This document shows, piece by piece, positions 24,301 to 37,520 of a stretch of 64,000 bases of DNA. This DNA is from Brachionus plicatilis (Eukaryota > Rotifera > Eurotatoria > Ploima > Brachionidae): positions 1,631,281-1,695,280 of the forward strand of contig QEOQ01000303.1 of the NCBI GenBank assembly GCA_010279815.1. Reading direction: 5' to 3'. The notes beneath the pieces are model-generated. The model was not told where the DNA came from, made no database searches, and worked only from the letters and a program-made list of their open reading frames with translations. Both the position numbers and the translations under genes were made by a program. Position 1 is the stretch's first letter. The number at the start of each line of letters is the position of its first letter.

Positions 24301-27300
24301 AAAAAAATATAAAAATCAAAAATTGTGCCTAAATCGAACTTTACCACTCTTTTTGAGCAATTATTAGTGAAACAACCTTTATTTCACCAACTTTAAGATT
24401 CTGTTAAAACTTTCCGAATTTCTGAAGAGTTTAAAATAAATACGTAATTAAAACCTATTAAATAAAATTAAGAAAAGTTCTTTTTTTTAAATTAAATTTT
24501 GAATTTTGTCAATTTTTCCTCTATAGAGAAAAAGGTATTGTGAATTTGAGAACAAAAAGGTAGAAAAAAAATTTAAAAAGCTCAGGGAAAAAAGGAAAAA
24601 ATTGCTTTTTTAAATTCTATCAACTTAATCCAGCATCTGTAAAAAATTAATAAAAATGCTCACACATACTAATATACAGAAAAATTAAATTTACTTTGCA
24701 GACAATTTAAAAAAGCTTGATTTGAGTTAAAAATTCAATTTTTAAGATAAGGGAATCTAAAAAAACAAATTTTGGACTTCCAAATTTTTTTAAATTTTGT
24801 TCTATTTTTTAGTTCCAAAATTCACTATGCTGAAAAAATTATTTTAACATTACAATTATTCATTAATTCATTTTTAATTAACAAGGCCAGTGAATGGAAT
24901 GATGATTGGAAAGGTTTCCAAGCAAGTGTAACTTGGAACTTATACAACTCGATAGGCACTAATGTTTTTTTCGAACTTCTCAAAAAATGTTTTTCATTAA
25001 AATCAAGCGTATTATTATGGCAAAACGGAATAATGAACAAGGAATGCTCAGCTGACATCCTTATTCAAAAACTCGGTTCAAAAAGTAAAATTTTCTTGGA
25101 AATTTTTATTATTTTTTAAATTTCTTTCTAGTCACTCTTTCGGTCAGAATGCTGAATCCGATTATTTTTAATTTTCAAGAAACTGATTGCATCGAAACTT
25201 TGAAATACATTTTTATGAGTTATTATCTTTTAGTGCAGTATATACTTTACAAGCAGCAAATTCCACATTTAGTAAGAATTAAAAAAAATAAAGCTAAAAA
25301 TTAAATTTTTTTTAAAGCTAGATCTAGAATTCGAAAAATTTGCTCATCCCGAATTTTTGATTAAACCTTTCTTTGTAATCGAATTAAAAAATATGATCGA
25401 AATTGTTAATTATGACCACAAATATTTTTCTAATATTCAAAATTGTAAGCATTATTTTGGAGAGCAAAGTATTTGTCAGTGGTGTTTTGTTACAAATATT
25501 GACCAATTTTTGTCGCAGAATAAAATAATTTCTGAAATATACCCTCAGTTTTCGGATCAAAATTTCATTTTACATGGCATGAATAAGAAAAACAAAATTT
25601 TTAAAAACGCTTTGGTTGAAATTTCCATAAACAAAGATGAATCACAATCGATTAGTCCTGATTCTTATATGAATCCCGAAACTACTTCTTGTTTGAAGAT
25701 AAAATTTTTGGAAAAAGATTACAGTAAAGTTGGAGTCAAACTTTCCCTTAATTAGTAAGTAATCAATTTTTAGATGGCTAAAATAATTTTTTTTTAAAGC
25801 TCAAATGAAACGACCAGTTTAATTGACTTGAATAAAAGAACCCAAAAAACATATGATCAATACAAAATTGTGAAACTTGTTAGAACTAGACTTTTTGAGT
25901 TTAATTCAGCACAAGATAAAGACAAAATTATTAATCCTATTTTTGCTAATGATGTAGTTTCAATAGAGCTTATAAATTGGGTAATTAAAATTTTCATTTT
26001 TTGATGGATTTCCCTATCTCTTATATTTTGATGAGCAGTTTATAAACATCGACCGAAAAAATTATTCAGTCAAAATTTAACACTACAAAAGCTTGATCAA
26101 TCTTTTTTTGTGCATTCAAATTTAACAAAATATTGAATTAAAAATATTTATTTTTTATACATTAGAAGATGGCAATATATCTGTCGATGATCTTTTATTA
26201 TGGAATTTTATTGAATATTGTAAGATCACTGATTATTCAAACTCTTAAAGACTTTCCATATTAGTTGCTAAACTCGTTGCTGTGTATTAATAACTTAACT
26301 TGAAGTTTCCCTGGGTCTGCCCTGTTTTTTGATCAAATGGCCAACAATTTTGCCATAAAACTCTGTTACTTAAGCATATCCTTGTCCTCCAAACAATTGT
26401 AGTTATAAAATTTGGCAAATTGAAGTTTAAGATCAAGATCAAAATATATAAATTGTAATATTTTTTTTAAGAATAGAGAAAAAATAATTTTTTTCCAAAG
26501 CAATTACTTGACATGTCATGTCAAGTTTTTTTTCAAATTTAAAATTTTTAAATGTCCCTTTTTATTGAAATTGAATAGGTTTAAATATTTTAGTTGATTT
26601 AAATGAAAATTTACTTTTAAAGACAAAAAAATTCACTGTTTTAAAATTTAAAATTTATTTAAGTGCGAAAATAAAATTATTTCAGTTTGAATGAATGGAT
26701 ATAAAAGTTATAAATTTGAATTTTTGAATTAACTTAACCTGAATTATTTAAATTATTGATTGTTTTTGTTAAATAAATAAGAGATCAATCATTTTGATGT
26801 TTATTTGATAATGAACAATTATTAGACATAACATGTCTAGTAATATTTAGTATTTATTTCTTAAAAATTATCAAAATCATTAAATTAATTAAGTTTTGAA
26901 ATTTTAAATGATCGTTTTGATCTTAAAATTTGATCTGAAACTTTAATTTGCCTAAAATTTTGATTAATTAAAAAAAATATCAATAAAATATCAATAATTT
27001 AAAATGTATTAATGGCCTCAGATCAAAAAAATAAAAAATGTTAGATAAATTTTTTTTTTCTAAAAAAAACATAATTAACATTTGAAAAATTTTTGACATT
27101 TTTCAAACATTTTTCTAATTTTTTGCGAATTAATTTTGGAAGTTTTCAAACAAAAAGAATTTTACGGTTGAATGACCGTTCGTCAAATGAATAAACTTCT
27201 AACTGAAATGCAACTGTTACATGATTTAAAAATATGTCTAAGAAGGCTCTTTTTATCATATTTTTTATGGTTGCAAAAAAACAGAATTGTTGAATTGTTG

Positions 27301-28534
27301 TATGATCAATATTTCATTTAAATTTAACATTGAATAAAAAATATTGTTGATAAAAACAATTTTATGATTTTTAAGCTAAATTTAAATTTGTTTACTAATG
27401 TCTCAAATGATTTAAATTTATGTCTTGTGAAATTCTGAAGTTTAATTTGAAAATATTTTTTATCAGAAATTAAAATCGACTATTAGATTATTAAAATTCT
27501 CTTTCACTGGAATTTACAGTAATTTTATTTAATTTAAAGAAAAAAGGTGCAGAAATTTTAATAATTAGTGCATTTTTCATATTTCTTCAGAACATTTGCT
27601 AAAGCTGGTTTTGTATGATTCATTGAATACATTTTCTGGTATAATTTACAGAATCAAATATGAGCTTTTAATTAAGTATCCATAAGTAAGACAAAGCAAA
27701 TTCTCAACAAGGTTTCTAGATGTCTCTTTAATTTTATCCTGGTTTTGACCAAGTATTCCAAAAGTTTGACCAGCAGTTTTGGAAACCAGTAAAATAATAA
27801 TTACTCTTTATAAAAGACAAATAATATTTCCTTATTTGATTTATTTTATTTTTTTAGAAGGGACAATTTTATGACATCTCAGTTAGATATAATACCGAAG
27901 AAATATGTTGCTATAGAATTGAATATCATTTAAAGATTAAACCAGAGATCAAAATTGAAGGTTTAATGGATTCATATGATCTGATGAAAATTATTTTAAC
28001 CAATGAAATATTGTCAAAAAATGCAATAAGTTCCATTGATCCTGATAAAGAGATTAACTCATGTTTAAAATTTTTAGATCCCAAAAGTAAATTAGAAAAA
28101 TTTAAATTTTATTTATTATATTTTTTTTAAAAGGATCTTTGACAACAATAATGGACTATTTAGAAACAAATTACAATCAGATTGGTGCCAACATGAAAAT
28201 TATGGACAGCGCTAGAGAAGATGGCTTTAGGGGTATTTTAATTCTGCCAGATGATATGAATAATTTTATCAATGAAAAATTCCAAATTCAAAATTTTATG
28301 AGTGAAAATTTCTGTATTCACATGTTTTGTTTAAATTTTGAAAGTAATTATAAATTATTTGATTAATTTAAAAATTAAAAAAAAATTCTTTTTAAAGCCT
28401 TAAAAGAATTGGACCGAACTTTTTTGTACTCTCATCTCATTGACATAAAAGGAATTCCAGTTGATAGAACAGTTCTGAGCAAAAATATTGTGTTATATTT
28501 TATGCTTAGTTGTTTTTTGATTACCAAATCTCAG
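21359..28534 (+). CDS. Diverged Roco protein with inserted dynein stalk-like domain (3' end not found)
   Basis: Sixteen exons join with consistent phase: 21359-21685, 21733-21963, 22000-22099, 22148-22326, 22379-22498, 22655-22900, 22929-23345, 23396-23890, 23943-24050, 24886-25084, 25132-25271, 25318-25754, 25800-25980, 27858-28086, 28134-28343 and 28398-28534. They give at least 1252 residues; the final donor at 28535 has no acceptor I can identify. Domains: charged N-terminus (1-100); LRR-like segment (about 140-165); degenerate Roc (about 228-345), where the P-loop is GNEKNQKKS, DxxG is lost, but DLFLTERSIVILVMDTK aligns with FFLTSRAVYFLVWNVR of the next gene; coiled coil (about 375-445); dynein microtubule-binding domain (about 447-535) with VSEAVCILLGRKPSF, LNDYIQNNDF and GGVLCEWVRVI; COR-like region (about 555-740, with VVTNVKWLSDLIESI); then a region matching the post-COR part of the next gene. 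It is probably a GTP-independent scaffold. Confidence 0.75.
22511..22610. repeat. 100-bp foldback in intron 5 of the diverged Roco gene
   Basis: Left CAGACTTGTTTATAAATCAC and right GTGACTTAAAAACAAGTCTG are inverse repeats. The core is rich in AAGTC and GACTT. It belongs with the element at 3562-3845. It starts 12 bp after the splice donor of exon 5 and makes the otherwise short intron 156 bp long. Confidence 0.6.
25981..27857 (+). other. Long intron 13 of the diverged Roco gene
   Basis: 1877 bp between a phase-0 donor (TGG/gtaatt) and a phase-0 acceptor (tttttag/AAG). Most neighbouring introns are 28-70 bp. I see no exon or clear repeat inside, only AT-rich sequence. A missing exon or two fused gene models remain possible. 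Confidence 0.4.
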
Positions 28535-29706
28535 GTAAGAAAAATTAAAATAAGCGATTTTATTAACTGACCATTATTTAATAAATGAATAGTAGAATTA
28601 TTATATAATAATAAAATAGATAATCAAATTTTTATTTATATTAATAGTTTCAAAAAAAAATGCTAAAAAAAATTGAAACGATTATTGAACAAAAAATTTA
28701 AAAACAGAATTCGTTTTTAAAAATTGATGGATTAAAGAAAATTAAAAAAGTAAAAAAAAAAAACATGCATTAAACTAAATATGTCAAGAAAATTTTTTTA
28801 AATATTAATCAACACATAAAAATTATTTTTTGCTTTACTAAATATGTTCCAGTTAGAAACAGCTCGAATTTTTCCTATTTGAATTAGTTTCAGCTTTTTG
28901 ATTTTCATCTAATTTTTTTAACTCATTTTGAATAAAAAATTAAATATAAAATATGAAAATAAAGATTAAAAAAAATACCTAGAAATTTTCAAGAGTCAGT
29001 AATTTGAAAGTTACATTATTTTATAACAAAAAATTAATTCAAAATGAAAAAAATATTAGATTAGATTATTTTTTTTAATTAATGATTTAGTTTTTTGTAT
29101 AATTTTTTATGGTTTAATTTTTATTTGAAAAATTAATTTATATAATTTATTTTATGCGTTTTTTAACGTTTTAAATAAAAAGTTTTCTTTTTATGCTTTA
29201 ATCATTTTTTATGTTTTTTAACCTCACTTTATGTTTTCTTAATTCTAACTCAAAATTGATTATAAAATTGATTCTTTTTTAAAACCATCAGTTGAATGAA
29301 GCATATTCAATTTAAACTAGAGGTTATGATCAGGTTTTTTTGGTCAATGGTATTGAAATGCGAAAAAATTAGGATTTTAATTAATCTATTACGGACTTTT
29401 TACAATTGTAAAAATTTTTTAAATATTTACCTATATAGAAGATTCTTCTAGCGCTAAATATTATTATTAATTATTAGAATATAATGAGAAATTTTCGTTT
29501 ACGATTTTTCATTTTGCTAGATAATATGAATATTAAAAATTAGGTAGAAAGGATATTAACTCATCTAAATTGTTAATCCCTTGGGTTTCTTCAATGATTC
29601 TTTCTTATCATTTTAATTAAGAATAAAGAATTTTTTAATTTTTTGAGAATATTGTAAAATTCTTTTAATTGAAAATGCTTTTTGAATTATTTATTAAATA
29701 AGAAAC
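28535..29706. other. Spacer between the two Roco genes
   Basis: AT-rich; must contain the end of the upstream gene and the promoter of the downstream one. I could not find the terminal exon of the upstream gene. Confidence 0.35.
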
Positions 29707-32700
29707 ATGATGAATTTTATCAGTAAAATTTTATTAAATAGTGGCCAACCAAATAAATTAAAAATCTTTATTTATTACATTTTTTTAAAGAACTCAAATA
29801 TTATTCCATGCAATGAAAATTTATTCCCGAATTCCAAATCGCCAGATTTAAGCACCAAATTAAAAGATTTTTTTCACGAAATTTTCACCAAACTTGTAAT
29901 ATTCTTCAATATAAGCGATATAAAAAATAATCAAGTACTAATCGATATAGCGCCCATAACAAAAAATTTATCAAATGAAGAAAAAAAAAGAGATGAATAT
30001 TCATTTGTTAGTCGCTGTTCATTCTGTCAATCGAACTGCTATAATTCCTTCTCAGAGCTAAAATACTCTGAGCGTCTTAAAAATAAATATTCCCAAAGTG
30101 CAATGATTTATACAATCAAAAGTGGTAATCCATATGACCTACAGACTCCTGAAGCAGTGGAAATCAATGAGGAATTTGTGCATAAATTTAACGAAATCAA
30201 AATTCTTGGAGTTTTAAACCAAAAAGTTTTAATTAATGAGCCAAATTTAATTTCCTCCTTAAAGTACTTGACTTGTATTCGCTTCGAAAATAATGGTCTA
30301 GAATCACTACCCGAGTCTTTATTTGAACTTGAGTCATTGATGAGTTTGACTATAAAATTAAATCCCATTAAATATTTTAATTACAATTTAAAAAATTTAA
30401 AAAATTTAAAAAGTTTAAACATAGAAAATTTGTCATTGTCATCGGATGGCTTGAATGAAAAACTCACACTTCCAGAAGACATCAACTCTTTGTCATTTAG
30501 TTCAATGCTGTTCGATGATTTGCCTTTTGATTTTGACAATTGTAAATTATCTATTCAAAAATTGTCTTTTTCCGCAATTGAATGGTTCAACGTAAACGAA
30601 TACCGAACACTTAATTTTGCGCAATTGGTTTTCAAACTTGGTTTCTATCTGGACATTGGACAAATTACTAAACTTATGGCTTATTTTGATCATTCAAAGT
30701 CAGACCAACTAAACAAAGAAGAAATTTTAAAATTAAATGCTTTTATATTTAAAAAATTTGTTCGCCTTGGTGAAAAATATTCTGAACTTGGCGGAATTCC
30801 GCAGGTGATTTTTGAAATGAAAAATTTAACTTCACTTGATTTGTCGTATCAGGCTTTAAAATTTGTTCCAGAAGAAATAGCTGAACTTAAAAGTCTTTCG
30901 AGATTGACACTAAAAAATTGTATTCTTTTGGAAAGTTTGAGCTCAAAATTAGGTTACTTGCCAATTAAAGATTTGGATTTAAATGGTTGCTTGTCGCTGA
31001 AGACACCTCCGCCTGAGATAGTAAGACGTGGTACCAACTCGGTTATGTCCTATTTAAAAAGATTGTTATCTGGAACAGAAATTTGCAAGCGAACTAAGTT
31101 GATGTTGGTTGGACTTGGCGAAGCTGGAAAAACTTCGTTGATGAATGCATTGATATCTTCGAGCCGATCGAGGAGGCCTCAACTTACAGATGGTATTGAT
31201 ATTAAAGATTGGTCAATTGATTTACCAGATTCAAGTAAATTGACATATTCAATTTGGGATTTTGGTAAGATTCAAAAAAAAAGTTTTAATTTTCAATAAA
31301 AAATTTTTTTTAGCTGGCCAGAGTGTTTATTATAATTCTCATCAATTTTTTCTTACATCAAGAGCAGTTTATTTTCTGGTTTGGAATGTTCGTCTAGGCT
31401 CCGAGTATGCTGGATTGGATTTTTGGTTAAGCTCAATTAGTTGCCATGCGCCAGGAGCTCCCATTTTTGTTATCGGCACCCATATTGATGAAGTACCAAA
31501 ATTTTCAATCAATCAAGAGAAATTAAAATCAAGATATAATCAAATATGCGGGTTTTATTTCGTATCCAATACAAAAAATATTGGTATTGATGAATTGGTC
31601 AAGGATTTGATTGATGTAACATTGAAACAGAAATATATGAATGAGGCTATACCGGTATGTTGACAATATTTTTTAAATTAGATTTTTTAAATTTCTTTAA
31701 TTCAAATTTTAATTCAAATTTTATTTCAAATAATTTCCCAAAAATATATTATCTTAATTTTTCATTTATTCTATTAGACTATAAAAAAAGTTTTTTTTTT
31801 TATACTAAAAAAATAAAAATTTAGCTTAAACTTTTAGTTCCATTTTTTTAATTACACATCAAAGATTTAGTTGAAGATGCGTAATTTTACACATTTTGTT
31901 GTCATAGCAACAAATTTAATATCTAAAGATTCAACTATGGAGCCTGATTCTTTGTCGTGTTTAGTTTAAGCTCTTTTTTTTTCTTCGCTTCATTTGTTGA
32001 AGATGATCAATTGGTATTTGCTTGTGGCTTTAACTTTTTGGTGGTGACAAATATTTATTTTTTTAAGATGATAAAAACAACTAAATGTAGTGACAAAGGT
32101 TTTGTGAAGTTCAGTACAAAAGAACAGAACAAAGTGTAAAAAAAATAAATAACTTTTTTTCTAAAAGTTTAAAATTAATTCTGTGAATGCAGAATGGTGC
32201 AACATTCAAAGTTGCATCAACTGTAAAAGTCTGCTAATGATGTGCAAAATCTCTGCAAAATGCCCTACGCTCGATTATATTGAAATTTAATTTCTGCTAA
32301 ACTCTGCAAATTTAGCAGACATAGATATTTGATGCAACTTTGAATGTTGCACAATGTTGCATTTATAGAATTAAGTTTAAACCTTTAGAAAAAAAGTTAT
32401 TCAATTTTTTCACATTTTTTTCTGTTCTTTTTATCATTTTGTACTGAATTTCACAAAACCAGTGACAAATTCAATCTAAATTTTCAAAAAAAAATAAACC
32501 AATTGACAGACAATTTTATTTTTTGAACTGACTTTTTGCTAATTTTGCAAAATTTTACAATAATATCCAATTTTTCCGTCTAACAAAAAAAATTCGGGAG
32601 AAAAAAAATAAATTTAAATGGCAAAAATAAAAATTAATTAAAAATTTAAAAATGATTTTTTTGTTTCAATGGTTTTAAAAGTAACTTCATTTGACTTCCT

Positions 32701-35700
32701 CGTTTTCTCGGTATATCAACATCAGTTTTTAAATCAACGACTGGTGCTTCGTGAGATTTCCTCTTTTGTTAAAATGTAAAATATATAGAGTATTTTTATT
32801 TTATTTGTTTATCCTTAATAATTATACTAAATAAAGTACTAATAAATGAGCCTTTACGAGTATTTGTGGTATTTAGAGATGGGTACTGTGGGTGGCCACC
32901 TGACCACCAAAAGTTGATGTTGGCCGGTAGTGAAAAAAAACTTTTTAAAAAATTATAAATATGAAAATTTTATTTTAAGTATAAGAACAATCTTTTTAGA
33001 GAAAAAATAATTTTTCCCTCGAAGCCATCAAAATGGCTATCATCAACTTTTGGCGGTCTACAAAATAATATAATAATGCAATACTTGTACATAGTGTTGT
33101 AAATAAATAGCATTTGAATTGACTTTTAAATACTTAAATTAATTTTTAAATTTGAGTTTGAATTTAAACTAATTTTTTATTTGAGTTTAAATTTAAACCC
33201 AGAATAATAATAAAATTTAAATTCAAATTTTAATCATAATTCAATTCAATTAAGAATTTAAAAAAGTCAAATTATTAAGCTTTTATTTGAAAATCAAAAC
33301 GAAAATTTAAATTTATTTTGATGGTTTTTATAGTAATTAATTTTGGTGGTTATTATATCTAAAACGTAATTAACAAATAACTTCTAAAAATAAAGTTTTT
33401 TCCATTTTTTTTCTTTTTCCAATTATTATTTTTTTGTTCAAGGTCTTAGGTCAACAATATATAAATAATATTTTTTATTTTATTAAAAACAAATTTATAT
33501 TCTTAAAAATGAGTCAAACTCAAGATTTTTTACAAGCACCTTTTACTTCTCGATCGATAAACAAAAAGAAATACATTAAAAGATCTCTTACCACAATAAT
33601 TCAATTAAAGTTAGAAAATTTTAGTAAATAAAAATGCTGATATTTCACTGTTGAATATAGTAATACAAATTACTCAAGCAATATGATTGGTCATTTGAAA
33701 AAAGACCATGCTATGGAATTGGGATATCAGCATAAAATTTTAGTAGGTTTTAGTTTTATTCGAAAATTTAAATTAGTCTAATTGTTTAAGTAATTTTAAT
33801 TAAAACATAATTTAAATAGAATTTAGAATTATTTAAGTTAATCTTGGAATTTAAATATTTTTTTAGTTTAAATTTGAATTCAAATGTTGTTTATGTTTAA
33901 ATTTGAATTCAAATTTTATTTATGTTTAAATTTGAATCCAAATTTCATGTTAAATTTAAATCGAAATAAATCGAATAATTTGTTCAAATCGCCAATTTGA
34001 TTTACAACACTACTTGTACATGGATTGACAAAAACCTTTAAGTGGTATATTAATGATTGTGATTCAGCACTAGTTTTGATTATTATTTTAAACTACCTAA
34101 ATATTAATCCCAAATATGTCTGAATTAACCAACCAATATTGTCTCTGTAGAGATAAAAAACAATTTATTTAAAAATTTTATTTGTAAAATTGTCATTTTT
34201 ATAAAAATTTCTCTTTTTTGTCTAATTTTTCTTTGAAAGTAAAAATTTAAAACAATAATAAAAATTTATTCTAATTCTTATCAAGAAGCGTTAAAAGTGA
34301 TAAAGGATAAAGATATTTTGTTTGAGGATACATTTTGGGGTAAGAAAAACTTAAAGTTCGCGACGAAGTTAATCAAGAATCAGACGAGAATCCAATAAAA
34401 CGAAGAAAAGTTTCAAAAATTAATTAACAAATTAATAATAAAACCGGCTTTTTTTTCGCACTTTGATATTATACTAATTTTTTACTTGATAATAAATTTA
34501 TTTTTATTAGATACTACTTAATTGTATTAGATATTATATTAAATAAATTAGATATTAAATAATTTTTAGTCTTTTTATACTTAAATAAGAAATATATAGT
34601 TGTGAACCCTTCTTTATTTGTGATCAAAATTGAAATTAATCTGAAATTAATGTTCGCAAATTGTTTATTTTTATTCCAAACAAAAAATCCTGCTTGAGAG
34701 TGGATTTTTTCCCATCTTATGAGAAAAGTTTAGCCAATTTTAATTTCAATTTTTTTAAATTGCTTAAATTTTTTTAATTTATCAGTTTATTATTTAAGAG
34801 TGTTTGGCTGAATTTCGAAGGTGAAGTGAAAAAAAAAAGTCAAGACGAATCATTAGTGAGTTACGATTTCATGTCATCTTTGGCAACAGAATGTGGAATA
34901 TTTGAAAATGATGAGATTCTTGGAGCTGTTCGATTTTTAAACGACCTCGGTTCCATACAATACTTTGAACGCAATGGACTAAAAGACAAAGTGGTCATCG
35001 ATCCACAGGTATTTTTTCATTTTAATTATTTTTTAAATTTCAACTCAAAAATTTAATTTTTAATTTAATATTTAGTGGATAATAAAAGTAATTTCTTGCA
35101 TAGTCTCGGTAAAAAATACGGCTATAGAAGACGGAAAACTAGTGCATGCAAACATCATCAAAATATGGGACAAATACGACCAGTCTCTGCACGACTGGAT
35201 ACTTAAACTAACCGAGGAATTTGACTTGACATTTAGTGTGTCTGACAAAAAAATGCACATCATTCCTTGCCTATTGCCAGAAAAAAAACCTGACTTTGAA
35301 TGGGCTGACTTGAGTCAAATGGATTCCCATTCTTTATCAACAAGCCTAAAAGAATACATTGTGGTGTATAATTTTGAATACTTACCAGCTGGCCTATTCA
35401 ATCGAATCCAAGTGAGACTGTATCAATATGGCGACAATTCAATCATTTGGAAACATGGTTCTCTTTTGCGCAAAAATAACCAAAAAGCCATCATAGAAAA
35501 TTCAGATATAGCGACCATTCAAATTAAAGTTCAGGGCAACAAGCCCGAAAATATTGTTTTTGTCATTCATGAAGTGATTGAATCATTGATAAATGAGTCG
35601 TTTGTTGGCATAAAATATGATTACAGCTTTCCGTGTCCTGATTGCGTTGACTCGCAGAAAATTGATCCATGTCTCTTTAGCTTGTCCTTGCTGCACAGAG

Positions 35701-37520
35701 CCAACGAATTCAATGCTCCATTTTTACAATGTTCCAAATACTTTCATGCAGTTTCAATCCAAGAAATGATGGCTGTAATGCCCATTGACGGCATTTCCAA
35801 TCTAGACATGAACCTTGAGTATTCGCTGCGCGATCTCAAGCGGATAAAGAGCAAACTTAAATATGACATATCGTTTTGGTACTGTGAAAATGATACCAGA
35901 AATCCAGTCAATCCGATGACAATTGTAGAAAAAATAGAAAAAGAAGAATACAAAATTTGGTACAGTCACAGTCCCAGCACTGAAAAATTAGACACCATCA
36001 CATATGCTCTCAAAGAGTCCAGGCTTGTTATATTGGGAATTTCGGACGAATTTGCCAAAGACCAAAAGTGTCTTGAAGTTTTGTCTCTAGTCAAAAATTT
36101 GCTTAAAAAAAATTATCTTTTAATTGAATTTGGAATAGCTGGCGCCAGAAAATGGATACAAAATCCGGCGTTCGCGCCTTTTTGCAGTGACTACAGAGTG
36201 ATAATGCAAGACCCCACGAGACTAGCGGTAAAATTGAGCGAAATGTTTGACTCAATAGACCTTCAATTAGAAGACACTAAAAACGACCGCGAACTGGTCA
36301 AAAAACCTCCAGAAGTGTTCATCAGCTATTGTTGGGCAAACTCGCATGACGCGGCCAAAAAAGGTTCGCGGACCACGCCAACAAGTCTCGGATGGCTTGA
36401 TCCGAGGAGCTTGGTGAAATTTTTTGAAGATAATGGAATCAGCTGTTGGATAGACACACAGGAAATTAGCAACACAGGCGGTATTTTCGGTGCCATGACC
36501 AGGGGCATGAACACGGCCAAGGTAGTGGTCGCGTGTGTGTCAGATGAATATGCCAATTCTGTTACATGCAAACTAGAGTTCCGTTTTGCTCACGTTTCTC
36601 TAAAGATACCAATTTTGAAGGCTGTAGTTGGCACTGGAAATATGTGGAGAAGAAATGAGATTGCTTTTCTAGGCGGAGATTATCCAGAGGTGAATTTTCA
36701 ACTGGAAAACAAAAAAGGTCTGGATGAATTGCTTGGTCATGTCAGAAAGTATGTGGGCTCAGATAATGGACAAGAGGAGTTGAATGTAAAGGTGAAAGAA
36801 GTTGATTCCACTAATTCGGCTTTCCAAGAGCTTTATGAACTTACGCAAAGAAAATTTTTGAAGCAAATAAGCAAAATTGTTTACCAAATGCCATCTAATT
36901 ACTTGAATTATCCTCTATTGTTTTGCATTGATTTTATAGATCCCACAAAATTGATTAATGTCTCTGAAGATATCAAAAAAGAGAATAAAATGATTTACAG
37001 ATGGAGTCAGGATGACCAAGAAATTGAGCTTTGTACCTGCATTCGTCCGCTGTGTGAACATGAAGAAGGTTGGCACTTGTCGGACTGGGTGGCAATAGTG
37101 CCTGAGCTGTTGCCTCAGTACTGTGGCTACCTATTGCGTGTTATGAACATTATCAAGAATGGCCCCCTATCAAACGAAATGCAAATATTTCAGCTTGATT
37201 TAGGCCACAAGCTTTTGGCTGATATAGAAAAAAAGTCAAGTCTGGCAACAAATATCAATGAGTCTTATGTGTCTTTGCGGAAATTTTATGCTGAACAATT
37301 TGATGGAAATAGAGCTTTTTCTCTGAGTGCAGATGTTGGTGATGATCTAACTAAGTGTGAGTTAAAAAGTGGCAAAGTACTCTGGCTGTGTGGTGATCAT
37401 TTGGCGTCCACAAATGCCAAAGTAATCGATCATACATTGAGAAATGAAACATTTAAAAATGATCCTTCGATTTTTCAAATGCTTGATGAAATTAAAAATG
37501 TGGACTTGTCAGCTATTTAG
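29707..37520 (+). CDS. LRR-Roc-COR-TIR-TIR protein (Roco family)
   Basis: Four exons, 29707-31264, 31314-31654, 34799-35008 and 35076-37520, join in frame and give 1517 residues. Leucine-rich repeats lie at about 178-260 and 371-437 (LTSLDLSYQALKFVPEEI). Between them DHSKSDQLNKEE at about 327-338 fits a 12-residue EF-hand loop. The Roc GTPase follows: KLMLVGLGEAGKTSL (P-loop), WDFAGQ (DxxG) and IGTHIDE (the Roco form of G4). COR spans about 634-780 (LNDLGSIQYF, VVIDPQWIIKVISCIVSVKN, IIPCLLPEK). A TIR-like unit without the usual BB loop lies at about 964-1100. A full TIR is at about 1114-1240 (VFISYCW..., GISCWID) with Glu1204 in TCKLEFRFA at the position of the TIR NADase glutamate. About 260 C-terminal residues are unassigned. 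Intron 2 is 3.1 kb and full of transposons. Likely cytoplasmic, coupling GTPase state to TIR output. Confidence 0.9.
32089..32470. repeat. Foldback element inside Roco intron 2
   Basis: Arms of about 150 bp: left GTGACAAAGGTTTTGTGAAG..AAGAACAGAA..GTGCAACATTCAAAGTTGCA; right is the imperfect inverse, ending TTCACAAAACCAGTGAC. The centre has CTCTGCAAAATGCC and TTAGCAGACA. Related by motif (CTGCAAA, TTGCAC) to 4008-4203 and 38414-38762. Non-coding. Confidence 0.65.
32885..33062. repeat. Small inverted repeat inside Roco intron 2
   Basis: CCACCAAAAGTTGATGTTGGCC near 32900 is matched by GGCTATCATCAACTTTTGGCGG near 33036 in inverse orientation. The left flank GATGGGTACTGTGGGTGGCC resembles a DNA transposon end. 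No coding capacity. Confidence 0.5.
33092..34012 (+). mobile_element. hAT transposon remnant with 8-bp target duplication
   Basis: Termini TAGTGTTGTAAAT (33092) and ATTTACAACACTA (34012) are perfect inverses. The 8-bp sequence CTTGTACA is duplicated at 33084-33091 and 34013-34020, as expected for hAT. The interior has a broken open frame (33434-33760) with SNMIGHLKKDHAMELGYQH, resembling the second half of a BED zinc finger from a hAT transposase. The rest of the transposase is gone. Subterminal AAATTTGAATTCAAATTT words repeat at both ends. It sits in intron 2 of the Roco gene. Confidence 0.8.

Noticed and set aside
28139..28366. Separate small gene (ILILPDDMNNF)
   Set aside because: It is exon 15 of the diverged Roco gene; the splice phases on both sides fit.
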